This document shows positions 22,401-33,766 of a stretch of 64,000 bases of DNA, one piece after another. The position numbers and the translations under genes are program-made. This DNA comes from CAVVEQ01 sp963828855 (GTDB lineage: Bacteria; Chloroflexota; Anaerolineae; Anaerolineales; Anaerolineaceae): positions 434,001 through 498,000 of the forward strand of contig CAWHGB010000002.1 in the NCBI GenBank assembly GCA_963828855.1, given 5' to 3'. Numbering within the stretch: the stretch's first letter is position 1; each line of letters starts with the position of its first letter. The notes beneath the pieces were generated by a model. That model did no database searches, was not told where the DNA came from, and saw only the letters and a list, made by a program, of their open reading frames with translations.

Positions 22401-24812
22401 TTGGATATCCGCTGGAGCTTTTCGGCATTATCATCCCAATAGAGCTCCAGGTTCAGATCGGTGCGGTAAATGCCATTGTTGTAATCAAAGGGGGAATAAC
22501 CATCCATCGGGTAGGGAAGCGGATCATCCCAGGAGGACTCATTGATCTGCCGGCTGCCGGTGATCCCAAGGGCGCCCCCCCCTTCTGTAAATGTGAGCGT
22601 TAGGCGGTAAGGCTGTCCCTTTTCCACTTTAACCGGTTGGTCCAAAACGATCGTTGCGGGTTCGCCGCGCGGATTATTCTTCACCAGGAAATCCGCGCTG
22701 AGGCTGCCGCTGCCCGCGGGTTGGAAGCTTCCATCCGGATTACTGCTCTCTATCAACAGCTCCAGCTTCTTCGTATCCTTCACGGATTCCCAATCGACGA
22801 TCCTGCCGAGAGTGAGTCCGGTCAAATTACCCGAGACTCGCGGATTGAATGCCAAGGAATATGATTCACCAGGGTGAAGAAGCCTGGATGGTTCGGGCAA
22901 TGCCTGGGAGGCAGTCTCCCCCTCGCCGGTGAAGCGGATGGCGGTTGGTCCGGCCAGGGTCAGAGTGGCGCCGGGTTCGAGAATGCGGAATTCTATCGAG
23001 TAATCATGCCCGGGTTCCAGCGGGATCGCTTGATCAAAAAGAAGCTGGTATCCGTTACCCCGCGGGTCATCGCTGCCCCCGAATGAATTACGGATGGATC
23101 CGCTCCCCACAACCGGAGTTTCCGCTGAGAGGTCGGTTGCCGTGACCAGCAATGTTTTTTCAGATGAGTTACTTGAAGGATCCACGATATGGGAGAAATC
23201 CACCCCGCTCCAATTTCCCGAATCCTTGTTGGTGATAACCATCCGGACAGGATTTTCGAGGTCTACTTCGGTACCCAGCGGATATGCGAGGGGCTGATTG
23301 GTTATCGATCCATTCTCTTCAATGCTGATGCCGATTGGGCCGGGAACGTTTTGATAGATCCATTCACTGGCAGCCAGCCGGGTGATTGGCCGGGTGTAGA
23401 TGCGTGAAAACGCATAAGCCCACAGGATCGTGGAAACGAGAACCGTCACGCTGATGAAAACGGATAATCCCTTAAGCCACTTTCCAGCGGTCCTTTTTTC
23501 CTCAACTTCTTTTTGTTTTCCCGCCTTCCAGATCGAGAAGATCGTCCAAGCTGCGATAATCGCCAGGGTCGGGTAAACCAGCATCTGGTAGCGCATGCTG
23601 CGGGTGAAGTTGATGGATTGCCATAGAAAATAGATCAATGTCCAGCCCCACAACAGCAAATATGGTTTCCATGTGCCCTTTAAGCATGCGGATCCCCATC
23701 CAGATGAATCCTGACCAGGCGAGGATCCCCAGCGGTAACCCCAACCCCCAGATGGTGAGATTCTGCCAGGCGAAAGAGATCGGCCGGCGTGCCCATTGGA
23801 TTCCCGGCGGAAAAGTTGAATCGCCGGCGCTTAAAGCGCTCAACTCCCTTAGGTTGCCCAACCATTTCGGATTTAGTTCCCAGCCGATATAACGTAGCAC
23901 CCCGCTTGGTCCATCCTGCAGTGCGACCAGTGGGCTCTGTGTGAGGAAACCAGGAGCGCTGAAGGCGTAGGGTTGCAGGATGCGGAAGGTCAGGAGGCTG
24001 ATCGCTCCCGCCAGGATCACATTCCGCAGGATCACCCATTTATATTGGTCCTTATGGCTGGAGTCCAAGTTGCTGAAGAAAATGATCGCAGCACCTGGAA
24101 GCAATACCGCCAGCAAACCGGCGTTGACCTTGGATGCGGCTGCCATACCAAGCGAAATCCCAAATAGCGCATAAAGAATAAAATGCCGCCACCCGGATCG
24201 GAGCCAAAACCACTTTCTGGATGGGTCGACCTCGACCAGCGAGCTCTCGGGAGTTGTTTGGATCAGGACCGCGATAAAAAATGTCAACATCCCGAAAAAG
24301 TTGGTGGAGGTATCCACCGTCCAGTAATGGGAAAGCTGGATGGGTAGAACTGCTAAGGCATAAAATGCCGCCCCGAGCAGCGCGATCGCTTTGCTGCGGA
24401 AAAGCCGGAGCCCGATCATGAAACAAAGGAAAACCGTCAACAGGTCCATCGTGGCGGAATAAGCCCTGCCCAGAATTGTCACCTGGTCGTACCCGGTCTG
24501 CCCGGTCCATTCCGCCAGGTAACGAACCAGGAAGATCGGGAAAGTGCCATATACAAAGAACCCATATCCACGGTTTTGCGGGTTGAGGCTGGAAGTATCC
24601 GTGTTGAAATACTCTCCCAGGCTGCCCACCGGAGAGATACCGGTTTCAACCATTGTCAGGAAGCGCTCATCGGGATGCAGGTGATAGGTCTCGTCCCAGT
24701 GGATTCCGGTAAGTCGCAAAGCGCCCCCTGCCAGCAGGATGATGACCAGGACTAATTCGATCCACCATGATTTAAAGAATTGGAAGTTTTTCTTGGGAGG
24801 TTGCATAATCAC
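19448..24812 (-). CDS. giant GT39-like / DUF2298 fusion membrane protein (one +1 shift)
   Basis: 1787 residues with one skipped base. The N-terminal third is a GT39/PMT-like module: the first loop has HPDERFLT, whose acidic pair matches the catalytic motif of GT-C glycosyltransferases, followed by about ten helices. A lumenal Ig-like or jelly-roll region of roughly 500 residues comes next, then a complete DUF2298 module with INYYYYGF and ADLHAHMIALPL, and a C-terminal soluble domain (NVPEYRWGTRY). The shift follows TTT 23658-23660; the corrected junction reads METIFLLWGWTLIYFLW. The fusion of an enzyme-like module with DUF2298 suggests the latter works on the same lipid-linked sugar or its acceptor. 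It is among the largest genes here and adjoins a third GT39 gene. Confidence 0.75.
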
Positions 24813-26961
24813 TCTGCGGACGCCTCGGCTGGGACGAAGAAAACAAAGAAATCCTTTCCTTCGCGCGGGTTTATATGGGTCGTGGTAGTTCCGCTTGGAT
24901 ACATCACCTGTAATTTTCCCAGGTCTTCGGTATCTTCCGCTTTAAGGATGAAAAGCTTGGCACGTGTTTCCGAAAGAGTATTCTTGAAATTCTCAGGCCA
25001 AAGCGCATAATCCTTCTGCGGGAATCCCGCATTGATCCCCACCAGGCGGGTATCCACCCAATAAGGGAAGGGAACCACGTACGCCGTTTCTTCTGTTCCG
25101 ACCGAGTCAGCAAATCCACGGATCACCCGTCCAATCTCAGAGGTGTTCCATGCACCAGCCATGAACTGGTCATCGAAGGTTTTGAATACCAGTCGGAAAT
25201 TCAGCGTCGCGGTCCAGATGAAGAGGATGATTCCAAGCAGGATGACCATCGTTCGCCCGAATTTTCCGTGGATCCTTCGCCAGATGCTTTCAAGCGCGCT
25301 CATGATCCCCATGGCAGCGATCACGAACACCGGGATAATGGCAGCCCCCGTCCGGTTGAGGGAGGGGTTCTCAGCCGGGAATGCCAGGGAGAGGATGGAA
25401 GGCATCATGAGGAGCGGGATGGAAATCAACAAGAAGAGATCGACCCAATTTCTTCGCTTGATATAGCGCAGGATGACCACGATCAAACCGAGGAAGAAAA
25501 ATGCCCCGGTGACGTAATCCAATGCCGGTCGGTGCGGGATGGAGTGAACCCAGATCTCCCCGTTGTCATAAAAGAACATGATCAACGCCTTCCAGGTGTT
25601 GGAAAAGAAGATCTGAAATGCTGGACCTGGAAGGGGGGATTCAGTTCCAGCCAGGCGGCTGAAAGCCCGAATGCTGAAACCGCTGGGTCCTCCACTGCGT
25701 AGCGAAAAAGCGGAATGAATACCGCAAAAGCCACCCCACCCAGCACAACCAGTGTGATCAATGCTTGCCTGCGTTTTCCCTTAGAGACCGGATGCAGGAG
25801 ATATAAACCGAAGGCAGTCAGGATGACAAAGGGAATGAATCTCGCCGGGCTGTACCCATGCAGCCCTAAACCGACTGCCAGCCCGGAAAGCAGGATCAAA
25901 TTACGGTCCTGTTTGCGAATCCCGCGGATCAGGAAATATAACGCCGGGGCGGCAAAGAACGCATAGAGGGGAAATCGCAGCCCAACGCGGGAGATCACAT
26001 TCGGCCAGTAGGCCATTCCGGCCAGGAGCATGGCAGCTAATCCCACCTGCCGGTTGGAGACTTCCTTGCCCACCAGGTAGATGAATGGGAGGGTGAAAAA
26101 TCCGAGCAAGGCCGTCCCAAGCTTAAGGCTGAGGAAGGTCAAACCCTGTTGGAGCCAGTCAGCGATGATGGCGGTTAGGTACATCTGAACAAATTCCCGT
26201 CCGGTATTGCGCGGGAAAAAGACAGAAAATTGGCCGTTTAGAATATCGCCAACATCCAGGAGTTTTTCCGCGTGATCGCTGAACATCTCCCCTGGCACCT
26301 GGTTCAACCGGTAGAACCGGTAAAAAGTGACAACCAGGAGGGATAAAATGACAAGCACCGTCCAGGCGGTGACTTTGAAGGTAAACAAGGGCTTGTTATT
26401 CCCCCGGAAAAGACGCCTCCACCAGGTCTCTCCCGCACCGGGAAGCCACAAAGCGTATAGGAGAAATCCAAGCCCGGCAACCCAGAGAGTTAGGTTTACA
26501 GCAGTGAACCGGTTACCTCCGAAGGCAAAAAAGGAGAGCATGAGCAACAGGATGCTGACCAGGAAGGGGATCCTGCGGTAACTTATGGGAAATGCGTTGG
26601 TGGAATCCGGTCGGTTTTTCGGTAAATCCCATTCACGGGTGAGTATCGCTGCCACGGCCAGGAATCCTGAAAAAATATATAACCCCACCGCTCCCTTAAT
26701 GCTGGGGTTGGGTGGTTCCATCAGCGCCTGGGCGATCAATGCAAGAATGAGCGCGCCAAACGTTTTCCAGGGTCCGATCCTGAACCCGCGTTTAGCAGCG
26801 GGGATAACCTCCACTCCCTCTCCGGCGGGAGCGACAGCAACTTCACTCGTTTCTCCACTGGGATTAATCGGACCTTCCAGTGGCTGTTGGGTTTCCGATT
26901 TTTTCTTCCAGAATTGGGCTTTTTCTTTTAAAATGTCGAGGACGCTGGGTTCATTCATCAT
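24809..26961 (-). CDS. GT39-like membrane glycosyltransferase (frame changes near 25670)
   Basis: About 716 residues. A cytoplasmic N-terminal tail of about 65 residues precedes many transmembrane helices. The first long loop carries GEMFSDHAEKLLDV, the Asp-His-Ala-Glu signature of a Chloroflexota-type branch of PMT-like enzymes, and later GLGLHGYSPARFIP. The C-terminal half (FFYDNGEIWVHSIPHRPALD, then an extracytoplasmic domain with VVPFPYWVDTRLVG) is in another frame. Between GTT TCA (about 25680) and GCT TTC AGC (about 25668) the frame changes by a net two bases, either two +1 shifts or one -1; conserved RAFSRL fixes where the new frame begins. It overlaps the start of the downstream fusion gene by four bases (ATGA type). 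Confidence 0.75.
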
Positions 26962-27018
26962 TGGGCAATGTTCCGAATTTTAATGTAAACTCTGATGATA
27001 CCCTAAAAATCAAACCGG

Positions 27019-27820
27019 TTATTCGATCCGTTTTCGGGTGATATAGAACCCGTAGGAACCCTTCTGCTGACGAGGCGGCTCTTCAAAGAGCCCATTAACC
27101 AGTTTCAGAGTCATCCAAAGGTTCCATCTCTCAGGAACCAGGATCCATTTTCGAAAAAGAAAATGGCAGACCAGGGAGGGAACCCCCAGGTAATGCCCCC
27201 ATTCGAGGGCCGCGAGGCTCCGCGGGGAGAAATAATCCCACTGATCTTCTATAACAAAACCATGCCTTTTCAACCGTTCTTCCCACACTTTTCTTGAATC
27301 GCAATGGTGGTGTCGGGAAATTCGGTTGAAGAACCTTCTGTACCCTTCTGCCAGGTTGTGTAAACCTATTCGATCGAGCCAATTCGAGATGGATAGGTTG
27401 GCCAGGAAATTCTCATTCGGCACACAAAAAATGAAGGGAGCTCCAGGTTTGAGAACCCGGGATAATTCCTGCAGTACTGGATCAAGCTCCGGAATGTGCT
27501 CCAGGACGGAATTGCTCATCGCCGAGGAAAAATAGCCATCCTGGAAGGGAATATCATCCCCGGTGCCCTGGATGACATGCCGGTATTTCCCATCCCTCCG
27601 AGCCAGCCGCACAGGTCCGCTCCAGGGGTCCAGGCCAACGCTGACCTCATGATTGAAAGCGATCTGAGAAAAATGACCGTCTCCGCAACCCAGATCTAAG
27701 CTGGGTTCGGGGAGATTCCAGGTTTTCGTAAACCCGCGCCTCCACAGCCCGCAGCAACCCGCGAAAATAAGGCAGGCTGGAGATGTTCAACCAAAGGTAA
27801 TCCTTACCGCCAGGATTCAT
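27019..27820 (-). CDS. SAM-dependent methyltransferase (one +1 shift)
   Basis: 266 residues. ATG 27820 overlaps the stop of the upstream GT4 gene as ATGA, so translation is coupled. The first 50 residues (MNPGGKDYLWLNISSLPYF) are in one frame, and motif I of class I methyltransferases, LDLGCGDGHF, in the next. The shift follows CCC 27710-27712 in a CCCC run, joining LESP to EPSLDLGCGDG. Later motifs: DDIPFQDGYFSSAMSNSVLE and LKPGAPFIFCVPNENF. The C-terminal half is typical of methyltransferases in polysaccharide clusters. Acceptor unknown; the site suggests a sugar or lipid-linked intermediate. Confidence 0.8.
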
Positions 27821-28987
27821 TCCCGATGGATCTCCTGAGCGATTTTCTCGAACAGGATTTCATAATCCCTGGCGATCGAATCCGGACTGTAGAACTGCTG
27901 AAGTTTTTCCGCGGGAGCTATCTTTGGATTCTTATCCGCGAGTATCTCCAAAACAGCGTTGGCAAGCGCCAGGGAATCACCAATCGGGATGATCCTACCC
28001 ATTTTGTGGTTCTTCACCGGCTGCCGAACCCCTGGCAGGTCGGATGCCACACAGGGAACCCCATTCATCATCGCTTCAATTTGAACCAACCCGAAAGCCT
28101 CGGTGGAGTTCAGGCTGGGAAGCACTAGACAGGTCGATATTCGGATAAAACTTCGCCATCTCCACCGGATTCAAAACCCCTAAAAATTGCCAATGGCGTT
28201 TTTCGATAAACGCATCGATCCTGGGTTTCAATCGGTTGAAATAGGCTTCTTCCCCGATGATATTCTGGTATGGACCAGCAAATTGGAACAGTGCCTTTGG
28301 GTATTTTTCAAGAATTACCGGCATCGCATCCAGCAGCACCTCCACCCCTTTCTCGGTCGCGAACCGGGCTGCCATCCCTATCACCGGGTGCTGTTTGTGT
28401 GGGTTATGTTCCCTGGCAAATCTCTTAACCTCTTCGGCTGACACATCGGGTAATTCCACTGGCGGTTGGATCACCTGCAATTTCCCCAGGTAGCGCCTGA
28501 GGTAGCTGGAATGTTCGGCATAATCGCGGGTATAGGTTACGATGCGGTGGGTCCAAAGTGCAGCTAGGTTATTGGCAATCTTCACCGCCAGGTTGGCCAA
28601 TTGGGGGATGGGACCCGGCGGCATGAGCAGATCGCAATGATAGGTGATGACGGTGGGTTTTTTGTGGATCTTTCCCCGCAGGGCAATGCCGGCAGCATCG
28701 AATTGCGGCAGGTGAAGTTGAATGGCATCATTCTCGCGCACAAGTTTGCTCGCGCGCCAGCCGAACGAGGGCATGATCACACCTTTACTCAACCGAAAGG
28801 CAACAGGAACCCGAAGGATGCGCACTCCATCCTGCATCTCCTCCTCTGGCAGTGTTCGGTCATATTGCGAAGTCAGGATGGTCACCTGGTGGTCTCGCTT
28901 CACCATCGCCCGGGCAAGCCGTTCGGCATAGATGGTCAATCCGCTGGTGTGCGGCCGGTAATAGGTAAGTACAATGAGAAGTTTCAT
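27817..28987 (-). CDS. GT4-family glycosyltransferase (one +1 shift)
   Basis: 389 residues from ATG 28987. Two Rossmann-like domains as in GT-B enzymes: the N-terminal one starts MKLLIVLTYYRPHTSGL, the C-terminal donor-binding one has GMAARFATEKGVEVLLDAM and the acidic motif EAFGLVQIEAM, in which the Glu pair contacts the nucleotide sugar. The frame changes near 28129 (after CTG 28130-28132, or one codon either side), joining PNIDL to LVLPSLNST. It presumably adds a sugar to a lipid carrier on the inner face of the membrane. Coupled by a 4-base overlap to the methyltransferase gene. Confidence 0.85.
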
Positions 28988-29001
28988 TATTGAACGGACG
29001 A

Positions 29002-30028
29002 CTAGAAAAGATTCTTGTTTGCTACCACCCAATCATATAACCTGCGAATGCCTTCCTCGACACCAACCTTTGGTTCCCACCCCAGCACTTTTTTTGCCTT
29101 GCGGATATCGGACACGAATACTTTTTGATCGCCCGGGCGCCAATCCCCCCATTTTGCCTGGATGGGGTGACCCAGCAATCTTTCAAGGATCGGGGCAAAT
29201 TCATTCCAGACGGAGATCACATTTTTGGAACCGCCGCCAATATTGAACGCATTCCCAGCAGCTTTGTCCTTTTTGGCAATCGCTGCATCGTAAGCATCCA
29301 GGAGATCTTCCACGAAGAGCAGGTCACGGATCTGCTTTCCATCTCCATAAATGGATATCGGTCTTCCCAGCACCGAGGCGATGACAAACCACGCCACCCA
29401 GCCCTGGTCTTCGATCCCAAACTGGCGGGTCCCGAAAATACAGCTCTGGCGGAAGACAACCGTCGGCAAGCCATAGATGCGGGCGTAATCGCGCACGTAT
29501 TGATCCCCGCTGCCCTTCGAGCATCCATAGGGGGAATGAAAGTCCAGCGGTTGCTGCTCATCCATACCCTCGGGGTAATCGCGGTAACGATATCGGGTGG
29601 CATCCTCTACAACTGGCCACATCCAGCATCTCGCCATAGACTTTGTTGGTGGAAGCATAAAGAAATACCGGGTTTCTTCGCGATGCCCTGGCAGCTTCCA
29701 GGGTGTTGAACGTACCGAGAGCATTGATCTCAAAATCCTCGCGGGGTTTGATTACCGAAGTCGTCACCGCCACCTGGGCGGCCAGGTGAAGGATGATATC
29801 TGCTTCCCGGGCAGCATCAGTGATGGCTTCAGCGTTGCGCACATCACCCTGGATTAGCTTGAAGGCATTATCCCCGAACGTTTCCCGCAGCCATTCCAGA
29901 TTCAGCCGTGACCCCGAACGGGAAAGATTATCAAAGATTGTGACCTTTTCATTTCGTTTCAGAAGCCGGGCAGCGTAATTGCTGCCGATAAACCCGGCTC
30001 CCCCGGTGATGAGATAATTCTTAGGCAT
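29002..30028 (-). CDS. NAD-dependent sugar epimerase, CDP-paratose 2-epimerase-like (one +1 shift)
   Basis: 341 residues from ATG 30028, which overlaps the stop of the flippase-like gene by eight bases. The N-terminus has the NAD-binding TGGAGFIGSN motif; the catalytic Tyr-x3-Lys is in SPYGCSKGSGDQYV; VVFRQSCIFGTRQFG and EDQGWVAWF are typical of CDP-tyvelose/paratose 2-epimerase-like proteins rather than GalE. The shift follows GCC 29615-29617 and restores YGEMLDVAVVEDATRYRY. The exact nucleotide sugar cannot be decided. Product is likely the donor for the neighbouring transferases. Confidence 0.8.
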
Positions 30029-31058
30029 TGGTCTGCTCCGTGGCTGCATTTTCCGGGGTCTGCCGCAGCCCCAGGTCGTGCATCAAGCTTGAAATGGATT
30101 TTCCTGAATTCGCCAGCCCGTAAAGCCCAAAGGCTCCATTTATGGTGATATTCAACAAGTGAGTGGTAATACCATACGCCAGGGCACTGGAAGCATCCAC
30201 ATTGAATAGCGAGAAAGCTGCGATCGAGGAAGCTTCCCAGATGCCAATTGAAGCGGGTGCGGAGGGAATGGCGATCCCGAGCGCAATGATTCCCAACCCC
30301 AGGGCACACCACCAAAGCTGTACCCCTGGCACGAACTGACTCAGGATCACATAAGTCTCAATGATCGCGATTGCCCATGAGAGCAGCATCAATCCCAGGC
30401 TGGAGATAAATTGAACCGGGTTACGCAGTGCGCTCAAACCAAGGAAGAATGCGTCCACCTGCGGGAGGACGTGCTTTCGAATCTTCTCATTGCCAGATCC
30501 TTTTCTCTCGATCCAGGCTTCCACAGGGGTGCGGTTCCTGGCCAGTATAAAAAGGACCACGAATCCCAGGGTGACAACGCTTAATGTGGCGATGGCCACC
30601 GGTTTGGCCCAGGAGAGTCCCAAAGCAAAGGGCAGTAAGGATATGATCAACCCCGCTGCGATGGCCAGATCGAAGGAACGCTCAATTATGATGGTGGAAA
30701 GGACCCGCACTGCTCCCAATCCGGTTTCGCCGCCCAATAAGAGTGCGCGCCCCAGCTCCCCCAGCCGGAAGGGCAGGAAATTGTTGATCAGGTAGCCTTC
30801 GTTCATTGCTATGAAAGCCTGCCAGGTGGTCGCTTTGCGGTCCAACAAAATGCGCCAGGCGGCTGCCCGCGCAACCAGCGAGATCAGGTAAAGGATTACC
30901 CCCAGCAGCAGGATTTTTGGCTGGGTCTTCTGCAAGGCAAGTTGCAGCCCCTGCATATTGATGATTTTTAATATGAAGTAAATGGCTCCGGCGCTCAGGA
31001 TCAATCCTGGCAGCCAGCGCTGTATCTTCAGCGATGCCATCCTCGTCCTAAAACTCAC
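30021..31058 (-). CDS. lysylphosphatidylglycerol-synthase-type TM (UPF0104, flippase-like) protein
   Basis: 345 residues from GTG 31058, which overlaps the lepA stop (GTGA). About eight transmembrane helices; the conserved block NEGYLINNFLPFRLGELGRA near residue 85 is the signature of the UPF0104/LPG_synthase_TM family (also AglD-associated). Family members lacking the soluble C-terminal domain are thought to move lipids or lipid-linked sugars, which fits this cluster, but activity is not proven. A possible alternative start is ATG 31040. The frame is intact. Confidence 0.8.
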   Translation of the reverse strand: MSFRTRMASLKIQRWLPGLILSAGAIYFILKIINMQGLQLALQKTQPKILLLGVILYLISLVARAAAWRILLDRKATTWQAFIAMNEGYLINNFLPFRLGELGRALLLGGETGLGAVRVLSTIIIERSFDLAIAAGLIISLLPFALGLSWAKPVAIATLSVVTLGFVVLFILARNRTPVEAWIERKGSGNEKIRKHVLPQVDAFFLGLSALRNPVQFISSLGLMLLSWAIAIIETYVILSQFVPGVQLWWCALGLGIIALGIAIPSAPASIGIWEASSIAAFSLFNVDASSALAYGITTHLLNITINGAFGLYGLANSGKSISSLMHDLGLRQTPENAATEQTNA

Positions 31059-32859
31059 TCATCCTCCAAGCGCAGCACCGCCATGAAGGCTTCCTGGGGG
31101 ATCTCCACATTCCCGACCTTTTTCATGCGTCGTTTGCCCTTCTTTCTGTTTTTCCAGCAATTTCTTCTTGCGGGAGATATCCCCCCCATAACATTTGGCC
31201 AGCACATCCTTCCGCAAGGCTTTCACGTTCGCGCGGGAGATAATGCGCCCATCCGCGGATGCCTGAATGGCGACATCGTATAGCTGCCGGGGAATAAGCT
31301 GCCTTAAGTTTCGTAACCAACCGCTGACCCTTATGATAGGCCTGGTCACGATGGACGATGGCGGCCAGGGCATCCACCGGCTCACCGCCAACCAGTACTT
31401 CCAGCTTGGTGAGATCCCCCGGGCGGTACCCCATAAACTGATAATCCATGGAAGCATACCCGCGTGTGCGGGATTTCAGCTCATCGAAATAATCCACGAT
31501 GATCTCGGATAGCGGGATCTCAAAATTGAGCTGCACCCGGTTGGGTGCGGGATAGTCCTGGCTGGAAAAGATGCCATGCTTCTTGGTGGTCAGCTCCATG
31601 ATCGGACCGTAGAACTCGGTTGGGGTGATGATCTGCAGCTTCATCCACGGTTCGCCAACTTCTGTCAATACAGCTTGATCTGGCAGCTTGGCGGGGGAAT
31701 CAATAGTGATCATCTCCCCACTTAACAGGGTCACCTGGTATTCCACGGAAGGGGCGGTGACGACAATATCCATATCGTACTCGCGTTCCAGCCGTTCCTG
31801 GATGATCTCCATGTGGAAAAGTCCCAGGAAACCGCAGCGGAAGCCGAAATTCAACGCTTGCGAGGTCTCAGGCTGGTAATCCAGGGAAGCATCGTTTAAT
31901 TGGAGCTTTTCCAGCGCTTCCTTCAAATTCTCGTAATCCTCGCCTTCCACCGGGTAAATGCCGGCGAAGACCATCGGCTTCGGATGATGATACCCGGGCA
32001 GCGGGGCTGCGGCTGGTGCATTCGCCTGGGTGAAGGTATCCCCCACCCGGCATTCGCGCACAGTTTTCAACCCGGTGGCGATATACCCCACGTCGCCTGC
32101 CTCCAGGATATTGATCGGGCGCATATCCGGACCGAAAATCCCGATCTCCACTGGTTTAATATCCGTGGCTGTGATCATCAGGCGCAAAATATCGGTTGAG
32201 TGGATCACCCCCTGCACAACCCGGATGTATGCGATCACCCCTTTATAGGAATCGTAGTGGGAATCGAAGATCAGTGCCTGTAGCGGGTTTTCATTGTGCC
32301 CGACGGGATAGGGTACTTTTTCCACGATCTCTTCCAGAACCTGCGCAACATTGGTACCTTCTTTGGCAGAGATTCGAATAATCGAATCTGCAGGAACCCC
32401 GAGCAGCGCGGATAGATCCTCAGCGATGACATCCGGCTGAGCGGAGATGAGGTCAATTTTATTGATTACGGGAAGAATGGTCAGGTCGGCATCGAGCGCC
32501 AGGTAAAGGTTTGCCAGGGTCTGCGCTTCGATCCCCTGGGTGGCATCCACAATCAACAGGGCACCCTCACAGGCTGCCAGTGCCCGGTTCACTTCGTAAT
32601 TGAAATCCACGTGCCCGGGGGTATCGATCAGGTTCAGTTCATACGACTGCCCATTCTTGGCCTGGTAATTCATCCGCACCGCGGAAGCCTTGATCGTCAC
32701 CCCTTTTTCGCGTTCCAGGTCCATGGAATCGAGCACCTGCTCGACCATCTGCCTGTCCGAAACCGTGCCGGTGATTTGAAGAAGCCGGTCTGCCAGGGTC
32801 GATTTTCCATGGTCGACATGGGCGATGATGGAAAAATTCCGGATATGGTCGGTCGTCAT
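31055..32859 (-). CDS. lepA: elongation factor 4 (two +1 shifts)
   Basis: 600 residues after two skipped bases, exactly the family length. G1 AHVDHGKST, G3 DTPGHVDF, G4 NKID and G5 SAKEG are present near the N-terminus; domain V and the LepA-specific C-terminal domain follow. Shift 1 is after CTT 31306-31308, restoring TKLRQLIPRQLYDVAIQA; shift 2 after GGG 31137-31139, restoring KQKEGKRRMKKVGNVEIPQE. The corrected stop is at 31055-31057, overlapping the next gene. LepA is a ribosomal GTPase that acts in initiation and elongation; its presence in a set of split translation genes is worth noting. Confidence 0.95.
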
Positions 32860-32882
32860 GACGCTGGCTAGTATACCTTATT

Positions 32883-33691
32883 TTATTTCGCGGCTTTTTC
32901 GCGTGCTTTTTCGAGAGCACTGGCGATCAAATCCGCATCGCCCGCCTGGTCAGAGCCGTAATTCCATATATATAGCAGGAATTCCCGGTTCCCCTTGGGA
33001 CCTAGCAGCGGGGAAGGGATCAGCCCCTGGATGGAAAAGCCTGTTCTTCGCACGCTTTCAAAAACACTCGCAAGCACCTGGCGGTGGATCTCCGCGTCAC
33101 GGATCACCCCTTTCCCCTTCGCGGCCGCTTCCCTGCCCGGCTTCGAATTGCGGTTTGATCAGGACAATCGCCTTTCCTGAGCCTTCTTTAAAGAAGGTTG
33201 ACCATCACCGGCAGGATAGTCCTGACAGAAATAAAGGAAACATCCACCGTGACGAGATCCATTTTTTCAGGTAATCCGGTCAGGTTGCGGGCGTTGGTTT
33301 TTTCCATCACCACCACCCTGGGGTCGTTACGCAATTTCCAGTGCAGGATGCCCTGCCCAACATCCACCGCGTATACCCTGCCAGCTCCGTGCTGAAGCAG
33401 GCAATCGGTGAAACCTCCCGTGGAAGCCCCCAGGTCGGCGCATACATACCCCGAAAGATCGATGAGGTTGAAAGCCTCCAGGGCAGCTTCCAGTTTTTCC
33501 CCGCCGCGGGAGACGTACTTTGGCCCGAGATCAACAACGATCTCATCCCCGCTGGAAACCATGTCGGAGGCTTTCAGCGCAGTCTGGTTATTCACGGAAA
33601 CCTGCCCGGCCATCACCAGTTTCTGGGCCAGGCTGCGGCTCTCCGCCAGCCCCCGCTCCACCATTTCGAGATCAAGCCTGGATTTCGGCAT
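32883..33691 (-). CDS. tlyA: TlyA-type rRNA 2'-O-methyltransferase / hemolysin-like (two +1 shifts)
   Basis: 268 residues after two skipped bases. N-terminal S4 RNA-binding domain (residues 5-60), then an FtsJ-like methyltransferase domain with DLGASTGGFTDCLLQ (SAM motif) and the catalytic-type VDVSFIS. Shift 1 lies at CTT TAA A (33187-33193): the zero-frame codon after CTT is a stop and skipping A33190 gives KEGSGKAIVLIKPQFE. Shift 2 follows GGG 33136-33138, restoring FEAGREAAAKGKGVIRD. Orthologues methylate 16S and 23S rRNA. It stands 24 bases upstream of lepA and divergent from the UbiA gene. Confidence 0.9.
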
Positions 33692-33750
33692 GCTTGAATT
33701 TTACTTGCGAAACGACCGCGGTAAACGGGAATTCTTGCTGAGGGGAGTTA

Positions 33751-33759
33751 TGATATTAT
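33751..33759 (+). promoter_or_regulatory. extended -10 element, possibly leaderless promoter
   Basis: TGA TATTAT. The -10 hexamer (33754-33759) ends seven bases before the ATG at 33767, so transcription starting at the usual distance would begin at or next to the start codon. There is no ribosome-binding sequence between the two. Confidence 0.4.
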
Positions 33760-33766
33760 TTAATCC

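Noticed and set aside
25580..25690. A -1 frameshift in the GT39 gene as a second mechanism
   Set aside because: A net change of two bases is equally explained by two +1 shifts, as in topA, manC and rimM; the site cannot be placed exactly, so no separate claim is made.
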